Below, piece by piece: positions 33,802-41,713 of a stretch of DNA of 43,375 nucleotides; position 1 is the stretch's first letter, and each line of letters starts with the position of its first letter. Source of the stretch: Proteobacteria bacterium UBA2383 (GTDB lineage: Bacteria > Pseudomonadota > Gammaproteobacteria > Competibacterales > Competibacteraceae); the NCBI GenBank assembly GCA_002343485.1, contig DDST01000086.1:958-44332 (forward strand). The letters are read 5' to 3'. Position numbers and translations under genes: made by a program. The notes beneath the pieces are model-generated. The model was not told the origin of the DNA, did not search any database, and saw only the letters and a list, made by a program, of their open reading frames with translations.

Positions 33802-34278
33802 ATGCAGTTGTTTCGCTTACTACCGGCGATTCCATTCCTGGGTCCGCTCTGGGGGGCTGTGAGTCTGGCCCAGCCGGTTCAACCCTCCCTGCCTTTCAGT
33901 ATCCTAGTCACTCAATGGACTCGGATCCTGGGCGAAGCTCAGCGAGTGACGCAAATCCCGCGCCCCTGGTTCCGGGAGCTGCCGTCAAGTGATCGTCCCT
34001 TTGTCCTAAGTTGCCGTGGACTGATCGTGACTCTCGCCATCGCACTCGACAGGTTCCTGCGTGGCTACAGCGAGGTCTCGAACTGGTTGAGTATCGCCAG
34101 CGAGTTGCGTGATGCGATTGAGCAGCGGTTCTGCACTGGGGATATCGTCATTCCGCTTCCGCGGCAGGTGATTGCATCTGGCGGGTGCGTCGAACGAATC
34201 CACCTTACGCCAAACGAGTGCCAGACTGGACCGGCCTGTCCTGTCCTAATGTATCCTTTGCATGACTTCACTCTCTGA
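33802..34278 (+). CDS. Hypothetical protein
   Basis: 158 residues, no family recognised. It has a hydrophobic N-terminus (LFRLLPAIPFLGPLWGAV) that may be a signal anchor, a central helix-rich part (RGLIVTLAIALDRFLRG) and a C-terminal part with three Cys (GGCVERIHL, NECQTGPACP). It starts 19 bases after the Rmf-like gene with no clear ribosome binding site. Codon use is like the neighbours. A competing minus-strand frame at 34065-34421 looks worse. The C-terminal third is less protein-like, so a frameshift or non-coding status remains possible. Confidence 0.45.
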   Translation: MQLFRLLPAIPFLGPLWGAVSLAQPVQPSLPFSILVTQWTRILGEAQRVTQIPRPWFRELPSSDRPFVLSCRGLIVTLAIALDRFLRGYSEVSNWLSIASELRDAIEQRFCTGDIVIPLPRQVIASGGCVERIHLTPNECQTGPACPVLMYPLHDFTL

Positions 34279-34332
34279 AAAGAGGCAAACAGTTTCCATC
34301 CATCTATCCGTTGCGTGAGCGAGTATCCCCGC

Positions 34333-34860
34333 ATGAAAAAACTAATGTTTTTACTTCTAATAGGCAGCTTGCTAAATATTGCACCTATTTGGGCCGCTGA
34401 GGGCGATTGGGAGCAGGCCAAAATGGCCCACGAGCGCGGCGATTACGCCACTGAAGCCGCTATTGTCCGGCCACTGGCGGAACAGGGTTTCGCCTTCGCC
34501 CAGTTCAACCTCGGAGTGCTTTATGACAACGGCTATGGGGTGCCACTGGACGACCTTCAGGCTATAGAATGGTATCGTAAAGCTGCTGAGCAGGGCCTGC
34601 CGCAAGCGCAGATCAACCTGGGTATTCTGTACGAAGAAGGCGAGGGCGGGCCAGTAGATTACGTACAAGCCTACTTCTGGTATGCCATGGCCGATAGCCA
34701 GGGAGATAGCCAGGCTCCCCAGGCTAAGCAGGAGATCATCGAAAAAATGACCCCCGCCCAGGTCGAAGAAGCCGAACGCAAGGTCAAAGAATGGCAGGCG
34801 GCTCACACGTTCCCCATTCCACCATTGCCTGCCTCCGAACCGCAGCATGGAAATCGTTGA
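34333..34860 (+). CDS. Short secreted Sel1-repeat protein
   Basis: 175 residues from an ATG at 34333 that opens a signal peptide (MKKLMFLLLIGSLLNIAPIW, cleavage after AIWA-like AEGD); a GTG six codons upstream would weaken it. Two Sel1 repeats are clear: AQFNLGVLYDNGYGV with DDLQAIEWYRKAAEQGL, and AQINLGILYEEGEGG. A charged C-terminal helix follows (TPAQVEEAERKVKEWQ). Related to the longer Sel1 protein at 14665-15366. Probably a periplasmic adaptor; partner unknown. Confidence 0.88.
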   Translation: MKKLMFLLLIGSLLNIAPIWAAEGDWEQAKMAHERGDYATEAAIVRPLAEQGFAFAQFNLGVLYDNGYGVPLDDLQAIEWYRKAAEQGLPQAQINLGILYEEGEGGPVDYVQAYFWYAMADSQGDSQAPQAKQEIIEKMTPAQVEEAERKVKEWQAAHTFPIPPLPASEPQHGNR

Positions 34861-35105
34861 GACTTCCCCATTCAATTCCTCTTTTCCAGGCAGATAGAGG
34901 AAAGGATGAAGCGCGCCGTAAAGAGAAAACCGGCGGCTTATTGGTTAATGGCTTAAAATTTGCATTAAAATCCTGGTCATCTCTAAGATATCGCGTTGCG
35001 GTACAGAGGTTATGAGAGAGCACCTGCAGATAAGGTGACTACCGCTGACAATCTGATTAAAAAAACCCAATGTAAAAAAGGGTTAACAACTTCGAGGGTA
35101 CTGCC

Positions 35106-35342
35106 ATGAACGGGAACAACATTCAAAGTAAAGCGCTTGACCAGGCAAGCAGCACAATGAAGATTGCGGAACGGATTGGCCTACGTGGTTATTCCCTTCA
35201 ATCCTATGCGATTTTTGGTCCACAGCATGCCCATGGCTGGAATTTCATCCGCAAGGGGGACATTGAAGTCATTCGCGCCGAACCAGAGGCATTGGAGGCA
35301 CTGTATTCGGACAAATTAGCGGCAACACGTTACGGCGTGTGA
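35106..35342 (+). CDS. Hypothetical small protein
   Basis: 78 residues, soluble, no family recognised. Starts MNGNNIQSKALDQASSTMKI and contains a central aromatic/His part (GYSLQSYAIFGPQHAHGWNF) followed by KGDIEVIRAEPEALEAL. GAGGG is 8 bases before the ATG, so it is probably expressed. The 245 bases upstream hold only tiny frames and a weak AACCC/GGGTT hairpin near 35066-35084. Confidence 0.6.
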   Translation: MNGNNIQSKALDQASSTMKIAERIGLRGYSLQSYAIFGPQHAHGWNFIRKGDIEVIRAEPEALEALYSDKLAATRYGV

Positions 35343-35470
35343 CTCCATCGAAAACCAAGCTGGATGAGTGTATCTGATATTTATCAAATAAAATCAAAAT
35401 ATTAGATTATAGTGTAAAATCCTGACCTAATCTGTGAATCTCCTGATCGATAGGGTCACACGATCACAAC

Positions 35471-35476
35471 TATAAT
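35471..35476 (+). promoter_or_regulatory. TATAAT -10 box before the structured leader
   Basis: A perfect TATAAT whose expected start point, about 7 bases downstream, coincides with the first base of helix P1 (35482). No good -35 box is found at 16-18 bases, so an activator may be needed; TGTGA (35433-35437) and two TCACA strings (35456-35460, 35464-35468) lie in the upstream region. Confidence 0.6.
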
Positions 35477-35481
35477 AGATT

Positions 35482-35559
35482 GTTCCCTGAATAAGCGCTT
35501 CACTGACTTCTTTATGGCATCGCTTATTCCTTGTTGCTACAAAGCAACTCACAGGGAAC
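35482..35559 (+). ncRNA. Candidate three-helix structured leader RNA or small RNA
   Basis: Exact complementary segments define a three-way junction in about 78 bases: P1 GTTCCCTG/CAGGGAAC (35482-35489, 35552-35559), P2 AATAAGCG/CGCTTATT (35490-35497, 35521-35528) and P3 GTTGC/GCAAC (35533-35537, 35544-35548). A TATAAT box lies just upstream. The acyl-CoA ligase start is 36 bases after P1 closes, with TGGAGGA in between. There is no T-tract after P1. It could be a riboswitch-like or protein-binding leader, or a 5' stabilising structure. A degenerate mobile-element palindrome is the main alternative. Confidence 0.55.
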
Positions 35560-35595
35560 GAATCAAATTGACCCGTCCACCTGGAGGATTCCGCA

Positions 35596-37239
35596 ATGAG
35601 TGCCAGCGCCCACAACATCTATGAGATGAGCCTGGATCCCAACCCTGCCAATTACGTTCCTCTCACCCCGTTAACCTTTATCGAGCGTGCTGCCTCCGTT
35701 TATCCTCAACATACAGCAGTCGTGCATGGCTCGATCCGGCGCAATTGGGCAGAAACTTACGCGCGCTGCCGGCAACTGGCCTCGGCGCTGCGCCAGCGCG
35801 GCATCGGTCTGGGCGATACCGTAGCGACGATGTTGCCTAACATCCCGGAAATGTTCGAAGCTCATTTTGGCGTGCCCATGACCGGTGCGGTGTTGAATAC
35901 CCTCAATATCCGGTTGGATGCAGAAACTGTAGCCTTCATGCTGGAACATGGCGAAGCAAAAATCCTGTTTACCGACCGCGAGTTTTCCGAGACCATCAGT
36001 AAGGCATTGCGGTTAATGCCGGCGGCCAAGCGGCCACTGGTGATCGATGTCGACGATCCGCAGTTTGCGGGCGGTGAAAAACTGGGGACGCTGGATTACG
36101 AAACGCTGCTGACTGAGGGTGATCCACAATTTGCCTGGCAGAATCCCGCCAATGAATGGCAAGCGATCACTCTGAACTACACCTCCGGTACTACTGGCAA
36201 TCCCAAGGGTGTGGTCTATCACCATCGTGGTGCTTACCTGAACGCTATCAGCAACGCCATGGTTTGGGATATGGGCCTGCATCCGGTCTATCTGTGGACT
36301 TTACCAATGTTCCACTGCAATGGCTGGTGCTTTCCATGGACGATTGCAGCAACGACCGGAACCAGTGTTTGCCTGCGGCAGGTGCGCGCTGATCTAATTT
36401 TCGACTTGATCAAAAATGAAAAAGTCAACTATTTCTGTGGTGCTCCCATTGTGTTGAATCTGCTCAGAAATGCCCCTGATCACCTGAAGGCGGGTATTGA
36501 TCATCCGGTCAAGGTAATGACTGCCGGTGCAGCGCCGCCTGCGGCAGTTATCGAGGGTATGGAGCAAATGAATTTTGAAGTCACCCACACGTACGGGTTG
36601 ACCGAGACCTACGGTCCATCAGTGGTCTGCGCCTGGCACGATGAATGGAACGCATTGAGTTTGGAAGAACGGGCGGTGCTCAAATCACGCCAAGGTGTGC
36701 GTTATCCCATGCTGGAGGGATTAATGATCGCCAACCCTCAAACCTTGGAACCTGTGCCAAAGGACAGCCGGACGATTGGCGAAATCTTCATGCGTGGCAA
36801 CAATGTCATGAAGGGTTATCTCAAAAATCCTGGCGCCAGTGAAGAGGCATTTCAGGGTGGCTGGTTCCACAGCGGCGACCTGGCCGTGTGGCACGAAGAT
36901 GGGTATATCGAGATCAAGGACCGCTCCAAGGACATCATTATTTCCGGTGGCGAGAACATCTCTACCATCGAAGTCGAGGATGTACTGTACCGGCATCCTG
37001 CTGTCATGGAAGTAGCGATAGTGGCCCGGCCCGATGAGAAGTGGGGCGAAACACCCTGCGCTTTTGTCACCGTCAAACCGGGTATGGAGCATGTCACCGA
37101 AGAGGAAATCATCGAATTCTGCCGCAACCAGTTGGCACGCTTCAAAGTACCCAAGACTGTAGTGTTTGGCCCATTGCCCAAAACATCAACCGGCAAGATG
37201 CAGAAATATATTCTGCGTGAGCGGGCACAGCAACTTTAA
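35596..37239 (+). CDS. Acyl-CoA synthetase (AMP-forming), AlkK/medium-chain type
   Basis: 547 residues of the ANL superfamily. Motifs: the phosphate loop YTSGTTGNPKGVV, the YGLTETYGP block, WFHSGDLAVWHEDGYIEIKDR with the ATP-ribose Asp, and the C-terminal adenylation Lys in KTSTGKMQKYILRER. It activates a carboxylic acid to its CoA ester through an acyl-adenylate, most likely a medium-chain fatty acid. CTGGAGGA precedes the ATG. The leader contains a strong three-helix structure that probably affects expression. A GC hairpin follows at 37264-37294. Confidence 0.92.
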   Translation: MSASAHNIYEMSLDPNPANYVPLTPLTFIERAASVYPQHTAVVHGSIRRNWAETYARCRQLASALRQRGIGLGDTVATMLPNIPEMFEAHFGVPMTGAVLNTLNIRLDAETVAFMLEHGEAKILFTDREFSETISKALRLMPAAKRPLVIDVDDPQFAGGEKLGTLDYETLLTEGDPQFAWQNPANEWQAITLNYTSGTTGNPKGVVYHHRGAYLNAISNAMVWDMGLHPVYLWTLPMFHCNGWCFPWTIAATTGTSVCLRQVRADLIFDLIKNEKVNYFCGAPIVLNLLRNAPDHLKAGIDHPVKVMTAGAAPPAAVIEGMEQMNFEVTHTYGLTETYGPSVVCAWHDEWNALSLEERAVLKSRQGVRYPMLEGLMIANPQTLEPVPKDSRTIGEIFMRGNNVMKGYLKNPGASEEAFQGGWFHSGDLAVWHEDGYIEIKDRSKDIIISGGENISTIEVEDVLYRHPAVMEVAIVARPDEKWGETPCAFVTVKPGMEHVTEEEIIEFCRNQLARFKVPKTVVFGPLPKTSTGKMQKYILRERAQQL

Positions 37240-37245
37240 GAAAAA

Positions 37246-37401
37246 TCACTTTAAACGACTAAACCTGCCGCTTGCGAGCCAGTTTTGCGGCGGGTAGTGA
37301 TCGATCATATCGATTGAGAGGCCGTGCAACGTTTCATTCTGAATTCTCAGTTTGATCTGATGAATTCGCTGGTTCCCGGCAAGTCCGGCAATCTCACTCA
37401 T
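37246..37401 (-). CDS. Possible 51-residue protein convergent with the acyl-CoA ligase
   Basis: ATG at 37401-37399, stop TGA at 37248-37246. It begins MSEIAGLAGNQRIHQIKLR and continues with NETLHGLSIDMIDHYPPQN; composition looks protein-like but no family is recognised and there is no ribosome binding site. The same DNA holds the hairpin CCTGCCGC/GCGGCGGG (37264-37271, 37287-37294), which may instead end the ligase transcript. It could be a remnant of a longer gene. Confidence 0.28.
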   Translation of the reverse strand: MSEIAGLAGNQRIHQIKLRIQNETLHGLSIDMIDHYPPQNWLASGRFSRLK

Positions 37402-37663
37402 GCGAGTTCAATCTTAGCGCTTCTAAACGGGTCCTCGTCGCGCTCAGTAGCAAAAATCCCTTCTTACCTCGCGTTGGCAAAGAGGAATTTGCCGTAGCAG
37501 GTGCTTTTTCGGCAACTCTGGTAGGATTGTGCTCTTATTCGCCCGCCTGAAGTTATTCATGAATTCTTCATGCGCTGAATATCGGCTCTATGCCATCTCT
37601 GAACGTGTGGATGCATGACGCTTCCTCATCACTTCTACCTAAGACCGTGTATCTCCATTCCTC
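37402..37663. other. Intergenic region upstream of gmk
   Basis: About 260 bases with no convincing gene, RNA or repeat. The yicC gene that often precedes gmk in gammaproteobacteria is absent. The gmk promoter must lie here but I cannot pick it. Confidence 0.55.
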
Positions 37664-38278
37664 ATGATTCTCGGAACCCTGTATATCGTTGCCGCCCCAT
37701 CCGGTGCTGGAAAAACCAGTCTGGTAAAAAGCTTGGTCGAAACTACACCGGGTGTTGTCGTCTCGGTCTCACACACTACCCGCCCCCCTCGTCCCGGCGA
37801 ACGTGATGGCGAGCACTACTATTTCGTGGCTCCTGCAGTTTTCGAGGCGATGGCTGCGGAAGGCGCATTCCTGGAACACGCCCACGTGTTTAGCAACCGC
37901 TATGGCACGAGCCGCGCTACCGTGCAAGCACAGCGGGAGGCTGGCTTGGATGTGATCTTGGAAATTGACTGGCAAGGCGCCCGGCAGGTGCGTGCGCAGA
38001 TGCCAAATAGTACAAGCATCTTCATTTTGCCTCCCTCGCGGGAGGCCCTGCGGCGGCGTTTGGCCCATCGAGGCCAGGACAGCGCCGAGGTGATCGAACG
38101 GCGAATGACGGCAGCGCTTGATGAGCTATCACACTATGTCGAATTTGATTATTTAGTCATTAATGACGACTTTAAGAGCGCTCTGGATGCCTTGCGCGCC
38201 ATTTTGATCGCCCATCGTCAGCGCCGGATAGTTCAAATGGAGCAACAGCGAGAACTTCTGCATTTGCTCTTGTCTTAA
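37664..38278 (+). CDS. gmk: Guanylate kinase
   Basis: 204 residues. Converts GMP to GDP with ATP. P-loop APSGAGKTS at residues 11-19, the GMP-binding segment SHTTRPPRPGERDGEHYYFV and the lid RRLAHRGQDSAEVIERRM are all present. The Shine-Dalgarno sequence is weak. It opens the gmk-rpoZ-spoT-ridA cluster, which links guanine nucleotide supply, RNA polymerase and ppGpp turnover in many gammaproteobacteria. Confidence 0.97.
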   Translation: MILGTLYIVAAPSGAGKTSLVKSLVETTPGVVVSVSHTTRPPRPGERDGEHYYFVAPAVFEAMAAEGAFLEHAHVFSNRYGTSRATVQAQREAGLDVILEIDWQGARQVRAQMPNSTSIFILPPSREALRRRLAHRGQDSAEVIERRMTAALDELSHYVEFDYLVINDDFKSALDALRAILIAHRQRRIVQMEQQRELLHLLLS

Positions 38279-38368
38279 CTAATTGTTTTAATTAAACTGA
38301 AAAGCTCTAATTCCCACTTTTTATGGCCCGGCACTGTCGATGGTTGCCGAATCCGGAGAAACATCTGA

Positions 38369-38644
38369 ATGGCTCGAATTACTGTTGAAGACTGCCTTGG
38401 CTGCGTGGACAATCGCTTTGAATTGGTGCTGATTGCGGCGCGGCGCGCCCGCGAATTGGCGCTGGGCCGTGAACCGCTGATTCCTTGGGAAAACGACAAG
38501 CCGACTGTCGTTGCTTTACGCGAATTGGCCGAAGGCAAGCTCGATCATTTGCTCCAGGAAAAATACCGCGGGCGCGGCCCTGCCTCACGGGATGAATCCG
38601 CTACGCCTCTCAATCACGACGACGTGCCGGTAGCGTCAGCATAG
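38369..38644 (+). CDS. rpoZ: RNA polymerase omega subunit
   Basis: 91 residues. Starts MARITVEDCLGCVDNRFEL and contains the conserved ARRARELALG helix and KPTVVALRELAEGKL. Omega helps assemble RNA polymerase around the beta-prime subunit and forms part of a ppGpp site. GGAG lies 11 bases upstream. The tail after LLQEKYRGRG is Ser/Pro/Asp rich and unconserved looking. Confidence 0.97.
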   Translation: MARITVEDCLGCVDNRFELVLIAARRARELALGREPLIPWENDKPTVVALRELAEGKLDHLLQEKYRGRGPASRDESATPLNHDDVPVASA

Positions 38645-38678
38645 GCGTCTTTGGGATACCAGAGACAGGAAATCGATC

Positions 38679-40877
38679 ATGTTGAGCGTATCTTTGCGGG
38701 AAGTGCGTCATGAATTCCAGCCCAGTCATAAACTGGCCGTCGATGACGAGTGGCTGGACGATTTGTATCTCCGCATCGATGATCTCTGTGCCATCACCAG
38801 CGAATATCTGGAACCGGCTCAGGTCGATCAGTTGCGCGAAACTTGTCATTTCGCGGCTGAAGCCCATGCTGGCATCTACCGCAAAAGCGGTGAACCCTAC
38901 ATCTTCCATCCCCTGGCCGTCGCTCGCATTTTGTCCAATGTCCGCTTTGATCATGAAACCCTGCAGGCAGCCATTCTGCACGACGTTATTGAAGACACTC
39001 ACTACAACAAGGAACAACTCAGCCACCGCTTCGGGCCGGAGGTTGCTGATTTAGTCGATGGGGTCAGCAAGCTAACGCAAATCCAGTTCAACTCCAAACT
39101 GGAGGCCCAGGCTGAAAACTTTCGCAAGATGTTCCTGGCGATGGCCAACGATTTGCGGGTGATCATGATCAAGCTGGCTGATCGCTTACACAACATGCGC
39201 ACCCTGGGGGCCATGCGTCCGAAATCACGCCGCCGCATTGCCCGGGAAACCCTGGAGATTTTCGCGCCGATCGCAGGACGGCTGGGAATGAATCATCTGC
39301 GTCAGGAGTTGGAGAATCTCGGTTTCAACCACTTGTATCCGCTGCGCTTCCGGATTTTGCAAGATGCGGTGCGCAAGATGAGTGGTAACCGCCGTGAAAT
39401 CGTTGGTCAACTGGAGACCTGCATTCAGACCCGGCTGAATGACGAAGGTATCCAGGCTCGGGTTATGGGCCGCAGCAAACACTTGTGGGGTATTTACCGG
39501 AAAATGCGCCGCAAGCATCTGCCGTTCAAAGAGGTCCACGATGTTTACGCAGTGCGGGTGATCGTCGAAAGCGTGGATATGTGCTATCGGGCACTGGGGG
39601 TCATGCATAATCTGTATAAGCCGATCATGGGCCGATTCAAGGATTACATTGCGATTCCCAAGGCCAACGGCTATCAGTCGCTGCACACGGTGCTATTCGG
39701 TCCTAACGGTGTCCCTATCGAAGTGCAGATCCGCACCGAGGACATGCATATCATGGCTGAGGTTGGGGTCGCTGCACATTGGCGCTACAAATCCGGTGGC
39801 GACAACCAGGGCAATCATGCCCAGCAACGTGCCCGCGAGTGGTTACGCAAGCTGTTGGATATGCAGCGCCGTGCCGGCAATCCGGTGGAATTTCTGGAAA
39901 GCGTCAAGGTAGACCTGTTCCCTGATGAGATCTACGTGTTTACCCCGCGCGGCGAGATTGTCGAACTGCCACGTGGCGCGACGGCAGTGGATTTCGCCTA
40001 CGCCATCCATTCCGATGTCGGCAATACCTGCGTGGGTGCTAAGGTGGATCGCCGGCTGGTGCCGTTGCGCACGCCGCTGGTCACTGGCCAAAGCGTTGAA
40101 GTCATTATTACCCCGACCGCCCGGCCTAATCCGGCTTGGCTCAACTTCGTGATCACTGCCAAGGCGCGCTCCAGCATCCGCCACTATCTCAAGCATTTGC
40201 AGCGCGAAGAAGCGATCCTGCTAGGTAAACGGATGTTGGAAAAAGCGCTGGCTGGCTATATTGGTGGCCTGAACGAGCTACCGGGTGGCCGGATTCAGGC
40301 ATTGGTTCAGGAACTGGGGCTGAGCGGTTTCGACGATTTATTGGCTGATATCGGGCTGGGCAATCGAGTCGCCGCGCTGTTCGTCAAGCGGTTGTTGCCG
40401 GATGAAAATGAGAAGGCCTTATCGGACACCAGCGCCCAGCCCTTACTCATCAAGGGCACCGAAGGCACAGTGGTTGGCTTTGGCAAATGCTGCCGGCCGT
40501 TGCCGGGTGACGCTATCATCGGCTATCTCAACGCCGGGCGCGGGATTGTCATCCATCGCGAAAATTGCAAAAACGTTGCTAGTTACAAGAAAAGTCCCGA
40601 TAAATGGATCGAAGTGGAATGGGAGCAGTGCATCGGTGCCGACTTTACGGCGGAATTGCGGCTCGATGTCACCAACAGACGTGGAGTGTTGGCTACCATC
40701 GCGGCCGCCATCTCGGCAACCGACACCAATATTGAAACCATCAATACTTCGGAGCGGGATGGCAATACCACCACGGTTCATCTGTTGCTCGATGTCCGCG
40801 ACCGGAGCCATCTGGCGCGGGTGATCCGTCAGTTGCGTACCGTGCCGGAAGTGCTGAGACTGGCGCGGCGTGGTTAA
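38679..40877 (+). CDS. spoT: Bifunctional (p)ppGpp synthetase/hydrolase SpoT
   Basis: 732 residues. Order: HD hydrolase domain with HDVIED near residue 101, synthetase domain with RFKDYIAIPKANGYQSLHT near 318-336 and VQIRTEDMH, TGS domain (about 417-475, FTPRGEIVELPRGATAVDFA), a Cys-containing linker (GKCCRPLPGD), and a C-terminal ACT domain (LDVTNRRGVLATIAAAIS). The hydrolase motif is intact, so it can degrade as well as make the alarmone. AGGA lies 8 bases before the ATG. Gene order with rpoZ is the classical one. It has about 30 residues more than E. coli SpoT at the N-terminus. Confidence 0.96.
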   Translation: MLSVSLREVRHEFQPSHKLAVDDEWLDDLYLRIDDLCAITSEYLEPAQVDQLRETCHFAAEAHAGIYRKSGEPYIFHPLAVARILSNVRFDHETLQAAILHDVIEDTHYNKEQLSHRFGPEVADLVDGVSKLTQIQFNSKLEAQAENFRKMFLAMANDLRVIMIKLADRLHNMRTLGAMRPKSRRRIARETLEIFAPIAGRLGMNHLRQELENLGFNHLYPLRFRILQDAVRKMSGNRREIVGQLETCIQTRLNDEGIQARVMGRSKHLWGIYRKMRRKHLPFKEVHDVYAVRVIVESVDMCYRALGVMHNLYKPIMGRFKDYIAIPKANGYQSLHTVLFGPNGVPIEVQIRTEDMHIMAEVGVAAHWRYKSGGDNQGNHAQQRAREWLRKLLDMQRRAGNPVEFLESVKVDLFPDEIYVFTPRGEIVELPRGATAVDFAYAIHSDVGNTCVGAKVDRRLVPLRTPLVTGQSVEVIITPTARPNPAWLNFVITAKARSSIRHYLKHLQREEAILLGKRMLEKALAGYIGGLNELPGGRIQALVQELGLSGFDDLLADIGLGNRVAALFVKRLLPDENEKALSDTSAQPLLIKGTEGTVVGFGKCCRPLPGDAIIGYLNAGRGIVIHRENCKNVASYKKSPDKWIEVEWEQCIGADFTAELRLDVTNRRGVLATIAAAISATDTNIETINTSERDGNTTTVHLLLDVRDRSHLARVIRQLRTVPEVLRLARRG

Positions 40878-40909
40878 ATTTTAAATTTTAAACTCTTGAG
40901 AGTTCGACG

Positions 40910-41296
40910 ATGCTCCGTGAAATTATTAAGACTGATCAAGCCCCCGCTGCTATCGGCACTTATTCCCAAGCGGTCAAGGCCGGCGGCACGGTTTATCTAT
41001 CGGGCCAGATTCCCCTCGATCCGGTTGCCATGCAGCTAGTGGAGGGGGGTATGGAGGCGCAGATTCGCCGGGTGTTCGACAACTTGGCGGCGGTCGCCCA
41101 TGCCAGTGGCGGCAGTCTCGCAGACACGGTCAAACTCAACGTGTTTCTAACCGATCTCAGCCATTTTGCCTTGGTAAATCAAATCATGGCCGAGTATTTC
41201 CAAGAACCTTATCCGGCACGAGCCGCGATTGGTGTTGCAGCCTTACCGCGCGGCGCGCAGGTGGAAATGGATGCAGTACTGGTCCTGAGCAAGTAG
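40910..41296 (+). CDS. ridA: RidA family reactive intermediate deaminase
   Basis: 128 residues, the normal size. It hydrolyses 2-aminoacrylate-type enamine/imine intermediates from PLP enzymes. The family ends are clear: APAAIGTYSQAVKAGGTVYL near the N-terminus and the active-site Arg and Glu in YPARAAIGVAALPRGAQVEM. It follows spoT after 32 bases that contain an AT-only stretch with the tandem AAATTTT, as the last gene of the cluster. Confidence 0.96.
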   Translation: MLREIIKTDQAPAAIGTYSQAVKAGGTVYLSGQIPLDPVAMQLVEGGMEAQIRRVFDNLAAVAHASGGSLADTVKLNVFLTDLSHFALVNQIMAEYFQEPYPARAAIGVAALPRGAQVEMDAVLVLSK

Positions 41297-41401
41297 CTAC
41301 CTGTCTGAAAGCAAACCACGCATGCAGGCGGATCGGACATCAGAGAAATCCGGTGATCAAGATTATGCAATCCCAAGCCATCGTTGAAGCCGCCTGCACC
41401 C

Positions 41402-41419
41402 TCTCGCAATTCTGCGAGA
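41402..41419. other. Short perfect hairpin downstream of ridA
   Basis: TCTCGCA/TGCGAGA (41402-41408, 41413-41419) with a 4-base loop, about 105 bases after the ridA stop codon. No T-tract follows on either strand, so a role as terminator is doubtful. Confidence 0.45.
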
Positions 41420-41506
41420 ACTGATTCAATCCTCCGGCGCGGGTCCAGCAGGTTCCTGAGATCGTATTTCCAGGATCGTACCCAGGCTATCTACAGGCTC
41501 TCCTAA

Positions 41507-41701
41507 GCGGCTGATCCCCAAACCAGACAGGCTGCCGGAATCAAAAAGCGCATACGGATTCATCTCTATAGCCCGTGTCCAGTTTGGCAGGTCAACATCC
41601 ATCGGATTCTGGATGAAGCAGTTGCCACCGCGCATAGCAGGCTAGCGGATCTGAGCGGTGAAGAAGTGCTACCCTGGTTGCTGGCGCTGAACCGGGAATG
41701 A
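41507..41701 (+). pseudogene. Possible decayed gene fragment before the CHASE gene
   Basis: 64 codons open from a TAA at 41504 to a TGA at 41699, with no ATG or GTG in its first half. The end reads like a real protein C-terminus (HRILDEAVATAHSRLADLSG, then EEVLPWLLALNRE) and stops 12 bases before the next gene. Other short protein-like pieces lie in other frames between 41300 and 41506. This fits a gene broken by frameshifts or a deletion; family unknown. Chance open frame is the alternative. Confidence 0.3.
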
Positions 41702-41713
41702 CCGGAGGCAGAG

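Noticed and set aside
34065..34421. 118-residue minus-strand frame
   Set aside because: Overlaps the Sel1 signal peptide region and the plus-strand frame at 33802; composition is poor and there is no ribosome binding site.
34906..34956. 16-residue frame with a good GAGG before it
   Set aside because: Too short, basic and without any other support; likely chance.
37264..37294. GC-rich hairpin after the acyl-CoA ligase as a terminator
   Set aside because: Eight-base stem with one G-T pair, but no T-tract follows; noted within the neighbouring entry instead.
41426..41635. 69-residue minus-strand frame before the CHASE gene
   Set aside because: Somewhat protein-like but it overlaps the better plus-strand fragment and lacks a start signal; not strong enough to call.
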